14,716 nt of DNA from contig JAEPMM010000030.1 in the NCBI GenBank assembly GCA_017643965.1, forward strand, positions 1 through 14,716. Reading direction: 5' to 3'. Below are positions 1-7,799 of the stretch, one piece after another (the stretch's first letter is position 1; each line of letters starts with the position of its first letter). The DNA is from Marinobacter sp. Its GTDB lineage: Bacteria; Pseudomonadota; Gammaproteobacteria; Pseudomonadales; Oleiphilaceae. Made by a program: the position numbers and the translations under genes. The notes under the pieces are model-generated. The model saw nothing but the letters and a program-made list of their open reading frames with translations, had not been told where the DNA came from and ran no database searches.

Positions 1-1137
1 CAGGGCAATATCTACACCCGCATCATGAATCCCACCAACGCGGTGCTCGAAGAGCGGATGACAGAGCTGGAAGGCGGCGTGGGAGCGCTGGCCGTGGCCT
101 CCGGTATGGCGGCCATTACCTATGCCCTGCAAACCATCTGCAAGGTGGGCAACAACATTGTAAGCACCAGTCAGCTGTATGGTGGCACCTACAACCTGTT
201 TGCCCACTCGTTGCCCAACCAGGGCATCGACTGCCGCATGGTGCCCCACGACGATTTTGACGCCGTAGAGAACGCCATTGACGACAACACCCGGGCACTG
301 TTCTGTGAATCCATCGGCAATCCGGCGGGCAACGTGGTGGATATCCAGCGCTGGGCCGACATTGCCCACAAGCACGGCATCCCCCTGATGGTAGACAATA
401 CGGTCGCCACGCCGTTCCTGTGCCGCCCGTTCGAGCACGGCGCCGACATCGTCATTCACTCCCTCACCAAATACATCGGCGGTCATGGCACCACCGTGGC
501 CGGCGTGGTGGTGGATTCCGGCAAGTTCGACTGGAAAGCCAGCGCCGCCAAATTCCCGATGCTGAATGAACCTGACCCGTCCTACCACGGCGTGGTCTAC
601 ACCGAGGCCCTCGGCCCGGCCGCGTTTATCGGTCGCTGCCGCGTGGTGCCGCTGCGCAATACCGGCGCGGCGCTGGCCCCGTTCAATGCCTTCCTGATCA
701 TGCAGGGCCTGGAAACCCTTGCACTGCGCATGGAACGCCATTGCGAGAACGCCGAGAAAGTCGCCCACTTCCTGCAGAACCACCCGTCGGTGGAATGGGT
801 CAACTACGCCGCGCTGGCCAACAGCCCCTACAAAGCCACCTGTGACAAGATCTGCGGCGGCAAGGCCTCCGGCATTCTGAGCTTCGGCATCAAAGGCGGC
901 CGTGATGCCGGTGCCCGCTTCATTGATGCCCTGAACCTGATCCTGCGCCTGGTCAACATTGGCGATGCCAAATCCCTGGCCTGCCATCCCGCCACCACCA
1001 CCCATCGCCAGCTCAACCCGGACGAGTTGAAAAGTGCCGGCGTCAGTGAAGACCTGGTGCGGCTGTCGATTGGCATCGAGCACGTCGATGACATCATCGC
1101 CGACATTACTCAGGCCCTCGACGCCGCCACGCCCTGA
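1..1137 (+). CDS. metY: O-acetylhomoserine sulfhydrylase (O-acetylhomoserine aminocarboxypropyltransferase), 5'-partial
   Basis: A PLP enzyme of the Cys/Met-metabolism family that makes homocysteine from O-acetylhomoserine and sulfide in methionine synthesis. The frame is open from base 1 and reads GNIYTRIMNPTNAVLEER, the family's conserved N-terminal block, so the ATG at 25 is internal and the true start lies to the left. About 378 codons are visible; MetY proteins run to about 430, so roughly 50 residues are missing. The PLP lysine is in SLTKYIGGHG (Lys codon 469-471). GMAAITYALQ, the SQLYGGTYN loop and SIGNPAGNVVDI are all in place. The segment FDWKASAAKFPMLNEPDPSYHGV fits MetY better than the shorter MetB/MetZ enzymes. 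The gene ends with TGA at 1135. The family is secure; MetY rather than MetZ is likely but not proven. Confidence 0.9.
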   Translation, partial: QGNIYTRIMNPTNAVLEERMTELEGGVGALAVASGMAAITYALQTICKVGNNIVSTSQLYGGTYNLFAHSLPNQGIDCRMVPHDDFDAVENAIDDNTRALFCESIGNPAGNVVDIQRWADIAHKHGIPLMVDNTVATPFLCRPFEHGADIVIHSLTKYIGGHGTTVAGVVVDSGKFDWKASAAKFPMLNEPDPSYHGVVYTEALGPAAFIGRCRVVPLRNTGAALAPFNAFLIMQGLETLALRMERHCENAEKVAHFLQNHPSVEWVNYAALANSPYKATCDKICGGKASGILSFGIKGGRDAGARFIDALNLILRLVNIGDAKSLACHPATTTHRQLNPDELKSAGVSEDLVRLSIGIEHVDDIIADITQALDAATP

Positions 1138-1159
1138 CCCCACGTTGACGGAGATCAAA

Positions 1160-1192
1160 GGGTGCGACGAAAGTCGTGCCCGTTATCCTCCT
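1160..1192 (+). terminator. GAAA-tetraloop hairpin after metY (possible terminator or lipA leader structure)
   Basis: Bases 1160-1168 (GGGTGCGAC) pair with 1173-1181 (GTCGTGCCC) over nine positions, two of them G-U wobbles, closing on a GAAA loop of the GNRA class. The stem starts 22 nt after the metY stop. Only a pyrimidine-rich stretch follows (GTTATCCTCCTTT), not a clean T tract, so termination would be weak. It could equally be a structure in the lipA leader, about 115 nt before the lipA ATG. Confidence 0.4.
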
Positions 1193-1296
1193 TTACCCCT
1201 CTACAACCCCGTGATTGCCCTTACTCGTCTTGTAACTACCCCGCCGCCGTTTTACTCTTTAAAGCTCCCCAACGTCTTTACGAGAGTCCGGTTGTA

Positions 1297-2337
1297 ATGA
1301 GCGACACCGCAAAGCCCCGCGTCACCAGTGGTTCCAAATTCCGCAACGAGCATGGTTTTTCAGCCATCAAGGATGGCGTCAAGCGCGCGTCCAGCCCGGA
1401 AGCCACGCCGGTACAGCGCAAGCCGAAATGGCTGCGGGCCCGCATGCCCGGTGGTGAGCGCTACGAAGCGGTACGCAAGAACGTCAGCGAGCATCGCCTG
1501 AGCACCGTCTGCCAGGAATCCCACTGCCCCAACATCGGGGAATGCTGGACCAACGGCACCGCCACCATCATGGTGATGGGCTCCGTATGCACCCGCGCCT
1601 GCAAGTTCTGTGCAGTCGACACCGGCAACCCCCGGGGCTGGCTGGATCCGGAGGAGCCGGAGAACACCGCCAAATCCGTGGAACTGATGGGGCTGCGCTA
1701 CATCGTGCTGACATCGGTGGACCGGGACGATCTTGACGATGGCGGCGCAGCCCACTACGCCGCCTGTGTGGCCGCCATCAAACAGCGCACGCCCGAAGTA
1801 GCCGTGGAGGCACTGACCCCGGATTTCGACGCGGTGATGACCGATGTGGAGAAAGTGGTGGATTCCGGCCTCGATGTGTTTGCCCAGAATGTCGAAACCG
1901 TGGAACGCCTGACCCGCCGCGTGCGCGACCCCCGGGCGGGCTACAGGAAAACACTGGATGTGCTGGCCCACGCCAAGAAGCATCGCCCGGATGTCATCAC
2001 CAAGACCAGCCTGATGCTGGGGTTGGGCGAGACCGAGGCAGAAGTTCTGGCGACCATGGACGACCTGCGCGCCATCGGTGTGGATATCCTCACCCTCGGT
2101 CAGTACCTTCGACCCACGCCCAACCATCTGCCGGTCGAGCGCTACGTGACGCCGGAAGAATTCAATCGTTACCGTGACATCGGCCTTGAAAAGGGTTTTA
2201 TGGAAGTGCCCTCCGGCCCCATGGTGCGCTCCAGCTACCGGGCCGATCGCGTATTCGACAAGAACAACCTGGGTCTTGCTGTTCCGGAAGTGCCTGTGGC
2301 TCGCGCCCAGCAAATTCCGGTCAAGGCCGTAGATTAA
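1297..2337 (+). CDS. lipA: Lipoyl synthase (radical SAM)
   Basis: Inserts two sulfur atoms at C6 and C8 of the protein-bound octanoyl chain to make lipoyl cofactor for pyruvate and 2-oxoglutarate dehydrogenases and the glycine cleavage system; cytoplasmic. The 346-residue product has both iron-sulfur sites. The auxiliary cluster cysteines are Cys72, Cys77 and Cys83 (CQESHCPNIGEC). The radical-SAM cluster is Cys98, Cys102 and Cys105 (CTRACKFC). The C-terminal RSSY motif, which supplies the serine ligand of the auxiliary cluster, has Ser312-Ser313. The frame stays open upstream to a GTG at 1162, but the ATG at 1297 gives the usual family length, and the 45-residue extension looks unrelated to LipA; no strong Shine-Dalgarno marks either start. 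lipB is not adjacent. The chemotaxis gene follows after 25 nt, so the two may be co-transcribed. Confidence 0.96.
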   Translation: MSDTAKPRVTSGSKFRNEHGFSAIKDGVKRASSPEATPVQRKPKWLRARMPGGERYEAVRKNVSEHRLSTVCQESHCPNIGECWTNGTATIMVMGSVCTRACKFCAVDTGNPRGWLDPEEPENTAKSVELMGLRYIVLTSVDRDDLDDGGAAHYAACVAAIKQRTPEVAVEALTPDFDAVMTDVEKVVDSGLDVFAQNVETVERLTRRVRDPRAGYRKTLDVLAHAKKHRPDVITKTSLMLGLGETEAEVLATMDDLRAIGVDILTLGQYLRPTPNHLPVERYVTPEEFNRYRDIGLEKGFMEVPSGPMVRSSYRADRVFDKNNLGLAVPEVPVARAQQIPVKAVD

Positions 2338-2362
2338 GACCACCGTCCGGACCGGGAATTCC

Positions 2363-3583
2363 ATGCTGACCCTGCTCAAAAACGCCCGCCTGAAGTACAA
2401 GTTCTGGCTGCTCAACATCGTGGTGTTTGCGGTGATGTGCCTGCTGGTGCTTTACGCCATCGACACCATTGCCGACATCACCGGTCAAAGTTTTGCGGCC
2501 ACGTTCTCAGAGACGGCCCCGGGCTTTGCCCTGGTGGTCGCGGTGCTGATGGCACTGGAGATGGCCGGCTCCCAGTTACTGATCTCCTTTATCGAGCGTC
2601 ACGTTCACCGTCTCAAAGGCACCATGGTAGAGGTTCAGGCCTCCGGCAATCTGAGTAAACGGGCGCAGGTGGATTCCACCGATGAAATCGGCGAGATGGG
2701 CACCGCATTCAATGCCATGCAGGATCGCACCATGGCCGTGGTCAAAAGCATGAAAGAGGCCATCGACCGGTTGCACAGCGAAGTGCGGGAACTGACCGCC
2801 GCAGCGGAGAGCCGCCGCGACGATCTGGCGCGCCAGCAATCCGGGGCCGACCGCTCCGCGGAAGTGATCGAGGCCATGCTCCAGAGTTTCGGTGGTATCG
2901 CGGAACAGGCCGGCATCGCCAAAACCCTGTCCCACGAGGCGCGCAGTACGGCACTGGACGGCGGTGAGCGGGTCTCCCGCAGCGCCGACTCCATTCGCCG
3001 CCTGGAGGACGTTATCCGTCACTCCGCCGCCAGTGTGGAATCCCTCGCCGAGAACAGCCATGAAATCAGCAAGGCGGTCACGGAAATCAAGGGCATTGCC
3101 GAGCAAACCAACCTGCTGGCACTGAACGCCGCCATCGAAGCCGCCCGCGCCGGCGAGCAGGGCCGTGGATTTGCCGTTGTGGCCGACGAAGTCCGCAACC
3201 TGGCCCAGCGTGTTCAGGACTCCACCGGGCACATCCAGACCATCATCGACCGTCTGCTGCAGGCGATGGATACCGCTGTCCGCCAGATGACCGAGAGCTC
3301 CGCCGATGCCAGCCGCTGCGTGGATGAGTCCGAGCAGGGCCGCAAGGCACTGGACGCCATCAACTCGGTGGTCAGTCGCATCGACGACACCAACGAGGAG
3401 ATCGCCACCATGTCCGCCCACCAGACCGCCTCCACCGACGACGTGCTGGCCAACGTGCAGGGCATCCGCGACACCACCCAGAGCATGGTCACTCAACTGG
3501 CGGAAAGCGCCGATATGACCCGGCGGCTGAAAAATCTGATTGATTCCCTCGAAGAGGCCTCAAACAGGGTCACAGTCAGCTAG
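2363..3583 (+). CDS. Methyl-accepting chemotaxis protein with minimal periplasmic loop
   Basis: An inner-membrane chemoreceptor that would control the CheA kinase. The 406-residue protein has a short cytoplasmic N terminus, a membrane segment at about 14-33, a loop of only about 16-20 residues, a second membrane segment at about 50-72, a HAMP-like region at about 74-126 (DSTDEIGEMGTAFNAM) and a long coiled-coil signalling domain. The hairpin tip is canonical (IAEQTNLLALNAAIEAARAG, with Glu247-Gln248 in it, continuing into GFAVVADEVRNLAQR). There is no room for a periplasmic ligand-binding domain, and no WxxF-type CheR/CheB tether at the C terminus (ends NRVTVS). The start ATG has GGGA 5 nt upstream. 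No che genes lie nearby. The stimulus cannot be read from the sequence; sensing through the membrane, HAMP or a partner protein is possible. Confidence 0.93.
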   Translation: MLTLLKNARLKYKFWLLNIVVFAVMCLLVLYAIDTIADITGQSFAATFSETAPGFALVVAVLMALEMAGSQLLISFIERHVHRLKGTMVEVQASGNLSKRAQVDSTDEIGEMGTAFNAMQDRTMAVVKSMKEAIDRLHSEVRELTAAAESRRDDLARQQSGADRSAEVIEAMLQSFGGIAEQAGIAKTLSHEARSTALDGGERVSRSADSIRRLEDVIRHSAASVESLAENSHEISKAVTEIKGIAEQTNLLALNAAIEAARAGEQGRGFAVVADEVRNLAQRVQDSTGHIQTIIDRLLQAMDTAVRQMTESSADASRCVDESEQGRKALDAINSVVSRIDDTNEEIATMSAHQTASTDDVLANVQGIRDTTQSMVTQLAESADMTRRLKNLIDSLEEASNRVTVS

Positions 3584-3635
3584 GGGTTTGTGGCACACTC
3601 TGCACTCGTTTTTTCGCAGCGTGGACAATGTGCCG

Positions 3636-6128
3636 ATGACCCCGATCCGCTCCCTTTATGACCGCTGGATTCTCCCCCACCCGGTCGCCGTTCTTGTGGT
3701 GTTTGCTCTCATCCTTGTTGTCGCCAGTCTCAGGCTGGACCAGTTCCGGCTCGACGCCTCAGCCGAGTCCCTGGTGCTGGAGAATGACCGCTCCCTGGAG
3801 CAGTATCGTGAGGTGAATCGCCGCTTCACCACCTCAGACGATTTTCTGATCGTTACCTATACCCCGGCGAATGACCTGTTCAGTCCCGACACGCTGGATA
3901 CCCTGCGGCAGCTCCGCGACGAGCTGGAAGCCCTGGAGGCCGTCAGTTCCACCAACAGCATTCTCAACGTGCCCCTGCTGCACAGCCCGGACCTCACCCT
4001 TGACACGGTGGATTCGGAGATCAAGACCATGGACGGCGATGACGTGGCCCCCGACACCGCCCGGGAATCCCTGCTCAGCAACCCCCTGTATCCAAACCTG
4101 CTGATCAGTAAAGATGCTGGCACCACCGCCATCCAGGTCAACCTGCCAACACCGGAACGGTATTTCGAGCTGCTCAATGAGCGCGAACGGCTGCGCGAAG
4201 CGGTGGCCGGCGACGACGCCAGTGCCGACGACCAGCAGGCGCTGGAAAAGGTAAGCGATGACTTCATCCGCTTCACTGAGCAGCTCGGGGCCGAGCGGGA
4301 ACAGACCATCAGTGAAGTGCGCGGCATTCTGAACACATACCGCGACGATGCCGAAATTTACCTCGGCGGTGTGCCGATGATCGTCGCCGACATGATCCAG
4401 TTCATCCAGAACGACCTGTCCACCTTCGGCATCGGTGTGCTGATCTTCCTGCTGCTGACTCTCGCCCTCATCTTCCGCCAATGGCGCTGGGTGCTGGTGC
4501 CATTGCTGTGCTGCAGCGTTACGGTGTGGCTGGTGATCGGATACCTGTCCTGGGCCCAGTGGCCGGTCACGGTGATCTCGTCCAATTTCGTCTCGTTGCT
4601 GTTGATCATGACCCTGTCACTGACCATCCACCTCATCGTCCGTTACCGGGAGTTCCAGCACGACGATCCCGCCGCAGCCCCCCGGGACACCCTTCGCTTA
4701 TCAGTGCTGGCGATGATCAAACCCTGTTTCTACATGGCCATCACCACCATCGTGGCGTTCGGCTCGCTGACCTTCAGTGGTATCCGCCCGGTGATCGATT
4801 TCGGCTGGATGATGACCATCGGCCTGTCCGTAGCCTTCCTGGTCACCTTTATCCTGTTTCCGGCGCTGCTGGCACTGTTGCCCCCGCCGGTTGACCGCTT
4901 CGTCAGTTCGGACCGAGTGCCCTTCACGGACGCCTTTGCACGCTTCACCGAGCATCACGGCAAGCTGGTGCTGGGTGGTTCTGCCGTCATCGCCGTGCTC
5001 TGTGTGATCGGCCTGAACCGGCTGACGGTGGAGAACAGCTTTATCGATTACTTCAAATCCAGCACCGAAATCCATCAGGGCATGATCACCATCGACGACC
5101 GCCTCGGCGGAACCACACCGCTGGACGTGGTGATCACCGACGACCCGGCACCGGAAAACGGTGGTTCCGATGATCCCTTTGCCAGTGACTGCGATCCGTT
5201 CGTGGACGACTGTGGCGATGAGGCCGAGTACCGGGACACCTGGTACACCTACCAGAAAATGGACCGCCTGCGGGGCGTGCACGACTATCTGGAGAGCCTC
5301 AAGGAAACCGGCAAGGTGCTGTCCATCAGCACCACCCTGGATCTGCTCGCCCAGGTTAACGGCGACCAACCACTGAATGCCCTCGAGCTGGCATTCGTGC
5401 CCTCAGCGGTGCCGGACGACCTGCAGGACATTCTCCTCACCCCTTACATCTCCGAGGAGCATGATCAGGCCCGCTTCAGCATCCGCATTCTGGAAACCCT
5501 GCCGGAGCTGCGGCGTCAGGAACTGCTGGATACCATTCACGGGCACCTCACCGGTGAGCTGGGTTTTGCTGAGGATCAGGTGCTGTTTACCGGCATGACG
5601 GGGATGTACAACAACATGCTGCAAAGCCTGTTCGACTCCCAGATCAAGACCCTGGGCGTGGTGTTCCTCGCCATCATGATCATGTTCCTGATTCTGTTCC
5701 GCTCGCTGCTGATCGCACTGATCGGCATGGCGCCGAACCTGATTGCCGCAGGCTCGGTGCTGGGTTTGATGGGCTGGCTGAACATTCCTCTGGACATGAT
5801 GACCATCACCGTGGCGGCCATTACCGTAGGTATCGCGGTGGACGACACCATCCACTACATTCACCGTTTCAAGACCGAGTTCGCCAAAGACGGACACTAC
5901 ATCGCCACCATGCACCGCTGCCACCGCAGCATCGGCCGGGCAATGTTCTACACGTCGCTGACGATCATCACCGGCTTCTCGATTCTGGTGCTGTCGAACT
6001 TCATCCCCACCATCTACTTTGGCCTGTTTACCGGCTTTGCCATGTTCATGGCCCTGGCCGGCGCCCTCACCCTGTTGCCGCGACTGATCATTCTGATCAA
6101 GCCATTCGGCGCTGGCTCGGCGGGTTAA
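3636..6128 (+). CDS. RND-superfamily (MMPL/COG1033-type) exporter
   Basis: A large inner-membrane transporter of 830 residues built as an internal duplication. Each half has one membrane helix, a large periplasmic domain and then a bundle of membrane helices. The first helix is at about 16-33, with helices resuming at about 266. The second half starts at about 444 and its bundle at about 673. The C-terminal bundle contains GIAVDDTIH, with Asp736-Asp737, acidic residues of the kind that carry protons in RND pumps. No membrane-fusion protein or outer-membrane channel gene is adjacent, so it resembles the single-component MMPL/HpnN-like branch (lipid or hydrophobic substrates) more than AcrB-type drug pumps; the substrate is unknown. 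The frame extends back to a TTG at 3540 inside the chemotaxis gene, with a GTG at 3621. I chose ATG 3636 because it directly precedes the first helix (MTPIRSLYDRW), but it lacks a clear Shine-Dalgarno. Confidence 0.88.
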   Translation: MTPIRSLYDRWILPHPVAVLVVFALILVVASLRLDQFRLDASAESLVLENDRSLEQYREVNRRFTTSDDFLIVTYTPANDLFSPDTLDTLRQLRDELEALEAVSSTNSILNVPLLHSPDLTLDTVDSEIKTMDGDDVAPDTARESLLSNPLYPNLLISKDAGTTAIQVNLPTPERYFELLNERERLREAVAGDDASADDQQALEKVSDDFIRFTEQLGAEREQTISEVRGILNTYRDDAEIYLGGVPMIVADMIQFIQNDLSTFGIGVLIFLLLTLALIFRQWRWVLVPLLCCSVTVWLVIGYLSWAQWPVTVISSNFVSLLLIMTLSLTIHLIVRYREFQHDDPAAAPRDTLRLSVLAMIKPCFYMAITTIVAFGSLTFSGIRPVIDFGWMMTIGLSVAFLVTFILFPALLALLPPPVDRFVSSDRVPFTDAFARFTEHHGKLVLGGSAVIAVLCVIGLNRLTVENSFIDYFKSSTEIHQGMITIDDRLGGTTPLDVVITDDPAPENGGSDDPFASDCDPFVDDCGDEAEYRDTWYTYQKMDRLRGVHDYLESLKETGKVLSISTTLDLLAQVNGDQPLNALELAFVPSAVPDDLQDILLTPYISEEHDQARFSIRILETLPELRRQELLDTIHGHLTGELGFAEDQVLFTGMTGMYNNMLQSLFDSQIKTLGVVFLAIMIMFLILFRSLLIALIGMAPNLIAAGSVLGLMGWLNIPLDMMTITVAAITVGIAVDDTIHYIHRFKTEFAKDGHYIATMHRCHRSIGRAMFYTSLTIITGFSILVLSNFIPTIYFGLFTGFAMFMALAGALTLLPRLIILIKPFGAGSAG

Positions 6129-6144
6129 CCGGCCTTCTGGCGTG

Positions 6145-6175
6145 AGGGCCGGGGAGCTTACCTCTCCCGGGCCCT
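6145..6175 (+). other. GC-rich stem-loop ahead of the terminator
   Basis: AGGGCCGGG at 6145-6153 can pair with the CCC-G-GGCCCT arm ending at 6175, with single-base bulges. A competing perfect 6-bp repeat pairs CCGGCC (6129-6134) with GGCCGG (6147-6152). It has no T tract of its own and lies 17 nt before the true terminator, so it may protect the 3' end of the exporter mRNA. Confidence 0.4.
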
Positions 6176-6192
6176 GAGCATTCGACAGACAC

Positions 6193-6232
6193 AAAAAAGC
6201 CGCCAACGGCCGGAACCGTGGCGGCTTTTTTT
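6193..6232. terminator. Bidirectional intrinsic terminator
   Basis: GCCGCC (6199-6204) pairs with GGCGGC (6220-6225). The stem continues inward through A-T and CGG/CCG pairs with one bulged A, closing on a six-base loop (CCGGAA). Six A's flank the left side (6193-6198) and seven T's the right (6226-6232), so it works on both strands. It sits between the convergent exporter (+) and Spy-like (-) genes and probably ends both transcripts. Confidence 0.93.
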
Positions 6233-6244
6233 CAGGGCTGGCGC

Positions 6245-6694
6245 TTACTGCATTTGCTGCTGCATCTGACGCTGTTGTTGCATCTGCTGCTGCATCTGCT
6301 GCATACGCTTGTCGAGCTCGTTGCGTTGCTCTTCCGTGAACACCGCATCGACCTTGGCCTGCATGAGAGTGGACAAGGCGGTCATCTCACCGGTCAGGTC
6401 ACCCAGTTTTTCCGCGTTGTCGCGGATTTTATCTTCGTCGTAGTCCGGCTTGATCTCGGCCTGGATGGACTGCTGAAGTTCCCGCGCCTCAACTTGGAGC
6501 CCCTGAATCTCGCCCTGCATCTCTTCGATGATGCCGCGAATTTCCGTTTGCTGGTCGTCACTCAAACCGACCAGTTCCGCCAGTTGGTCCACCTGATCCC
6601 CCTGCGGTGCCTGCTGACTCATATCTTGTGCCAGCACCGGGGCAGACAGGCCCAAAATCAACGTAGCAATGCCAAACAGTTTTACAAGCTTCAT
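6245..6694 (-). CDS. Spy/CpxP-like periplasmic protein with Gln/Met-rich tail
   Basis: A 149-residue secreted protein. It begins with a Sec signal peptide (MKLVKLFGIATLILGLSAPVLA, cleavage predicted after Ala22). The mature part is almost wholly helical and charged. It carries two diverged copies of the LTxxQ motif of the Spy/CpxP family: LSDDQ at 44-48 and FTEEQ at 119-123. Members of that family are periplasmic chaperones or stress-sensor inhibitors. The last 19 residues are nearly all Gln and Met. There is no cysteine, lipobox or membrane anchor. GGAG stands 6 nt before the ATG. No cpx two-component genes are close by, so a role in envelope stress is inferred from the family only. The gene converges on the exporter at the shared terminator and diverges from ylqF. 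Confidence 0.8.
   Translation of the reverse strand: MKLVKLFGIATLILGLSAPVLAQDMSQQAPQGDQVDQLAELVGLSDDQQTEIRGIIEEMQGEIQGLQVEARELQQSIQAEIKPDYDEDKIRDNAEKLGDLTGEMTALSTLMQAKVDAVFTEEQRNELDKRMQQMQQQMQQQRQMQQQMQ
6248..6304 (-). repeat. Low-complexity Gln/Met codon repeat
   Basis: Residues 131-149 of the Spy-like protein consist of Gln with regularly placed Met and one Arg, of the form MQQMQQQM-QQQRQMQQQM. At DNA level this is an imperfect tandem array of CAG/CAA and ATG codons (TGCTGCAT units on the + strand) that could change length by slippage. Confidence 0.75.
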
Positions 6695-6845
6695 AAAAAT
6701 CTCCGTTGTGTATCGCGGTTTCTAGCATCAGGTCACACACCCTAAATCAAAATGCCCACGGCTTTCACCCCGATACCCCCTCTTTTTGTACATACTTCAC
6801 AACCCGCTCGCCGGGAGCCCGCGGCAGCAGCGGCCTCAATCAAAT

Positions 6846-6874
6846 GTGAAAATTTAGTCATTCCCGTCCATAAT
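6846..6874 (+). promoter_or_regulatory. Candidate sigma-70 promoter for ylqF
   Basis: GTGAAA (6846-6851, four of six matches to TTGACA) and CATAAT (6869-6874, five of six to TATAAT) are spaced by exactly 17 bases. Transcription would start near 6881, giving a leader of about 25 nt with GGAG at 6895-6898. The rest of the 6695-6905 gap shows nothing else I can name; the promoter of the Spy-like gene is not obvious. Confidence 0.45.
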
Positions 6875-6905
6875 GACGCCGTTCAGCCAACACTGGAGTC
6901 ACACC

Positions 6906-7799
6906 ATGGCGATTAACTGGTTTCCCGGGCACATGCACAAGGCCCGCAAGGAGATCAAAAAAGTAATGCCGCAGATGGACCTGATTATCGAGGTTCTCGA
7001 CGCCCGCATTCCGTTCAGCAGCGAAAACCCGCTGGTCCCCAACCTGCGCGGCGATACCCCGCTGATCAAGGTGCTCAACAAGCGTGACCTGGCGGATCCG
7101 GACATCACCGCCCAGTGGCAGGCATGGCTGGAAAAGGAGCGGGGCGTACGCACCATCACCCTGACCCACAACCAGCGCAGTGAAGCACTGGACATTCTCC
7201 GGCTCGCCGCTGAAATGACCCCCGGCCACGACCGCCAGAAAAGCGCGCTGCGGGTGATGATTCTGGGCATTCCCAACGTTGGCAAATCCACCCTGATCAA
7301 CACCCTCGCCGGCCGGCCAGCCGCCAAGACCGGTAATGAACCGGCGGTGACCCGCGCCCAGCAAGCCATCAAGCTGCCCGACAACATACTGCTGTACGAC
7401 ACACCCGGTTTTCTGTGGCCGAAACTGTCACCGGAAGCCTGCGGTTATCGCCTGGCTATCACCGGCGCCATCCGCAGCGCGGTACTGGATTTCGAGGACG
7501 TGGCCCTGTTCGAGGCGGATTACCTGCTGCAGGCCTACCGGGACCTGGTGATGCAGCGCTACGGGCTGGATGAGACGCCGGTGGATGGTCTGGCGCTGAT
7601 GGATGCCATCGCTGCCAAACGCCGGTTTTTCGCCCGCGGCGGCATACCGGATCTGCACAAGGTGTCGGAAGTGCTGCTGAACGAACTGCGGGCCGGCACC
7701 CTTGGCCGTATTTCCCTGGAAACGCCGGCCATGGTTGAGCAGGAAACCCGGGAGGCGGAAGCCGCCAGAGCCGCCAGGGAAGCGGAGCAGTCACGCTGA
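6906..7799 (+). CDS. ylqF: Ribosome biogenesis GTPase YlqF/RbgA (circularly permuted)
   Basis: A cytoplasmic GTPase acting in late assembly of the large ribosomal subunit, by analogy with Bacillus RbgA. The 297-residue protein shows the circular permutation that defines the family. The G4 motif NKRD (Asn58-Asp61) comes first. The P-loop GIPNVGKST (G121-T129, Lys127) and the G3 motif DTPGF (from Asp165) follow. The N terminus INWFPGHMHKARKEI is the family signature. A C-terminal helical domain makes up the rest, ending in a Glu/Ala/Arg-rich tail. The ATG at 6906 has GGAG 7 nt upstream; an in-frame ATG at 6873 has no such site and adds residues unlike the family. The stop overlaps the convergent AraC-type gene by 9 nt. 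The family call is secure. Confidence 0.93.
   Translation: MAINWFPGHMHKARKEIKKVMPQMDLIIEVLDARIPFSSENPLVPNLRGDTPLIKVLNKRDLADPDITAQWQAWLEKERGVRTITLTHNQRSEALDILRLAAEMTPGHDRQKSALRVMILGIPNVGKSTLINTLAGRPAAKTGNEPAVTRAQQAIKLPDNILLYDTPGFLWPKLSPEACGYRLAITGAIRSAVLDFEDVALFEADYLLQAYRDLVMQRYGLDETPVDGLALMDAIAAKRRFFARGGIPDLHKVSEVLLNELRAGTLGRISLETPAMVEQETREAEAARAAREAEQSR

Noticed and set aside
1230..1256. TTGTAA and TTTACT as a lipA promoter
   Set aside because: The spacer is only 15 bases and both hexamers match poorly.
1162..1296. A 45-residue N-terminal extension of LipA from GTG 1162
   Set aside because: It looks unlike LipA, starts inside a hairpin and has no ribosome binding site; the ATG at 1297 gives the normal protein.
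1360..2418. A 352-codon open frame antisense to lipA
   Set aside because: It is a shadow of high-GC codon structure; its His/Gly/Val-rich product matches no family, while lipA is unmistakable.
6218..6745. A + strand open frame rich in Leu and His over the Spy-like gene
   Set aside because: It is the complement of the CAG/ATG repeat, begins inside the terminator and lacks a ribosome binding site.
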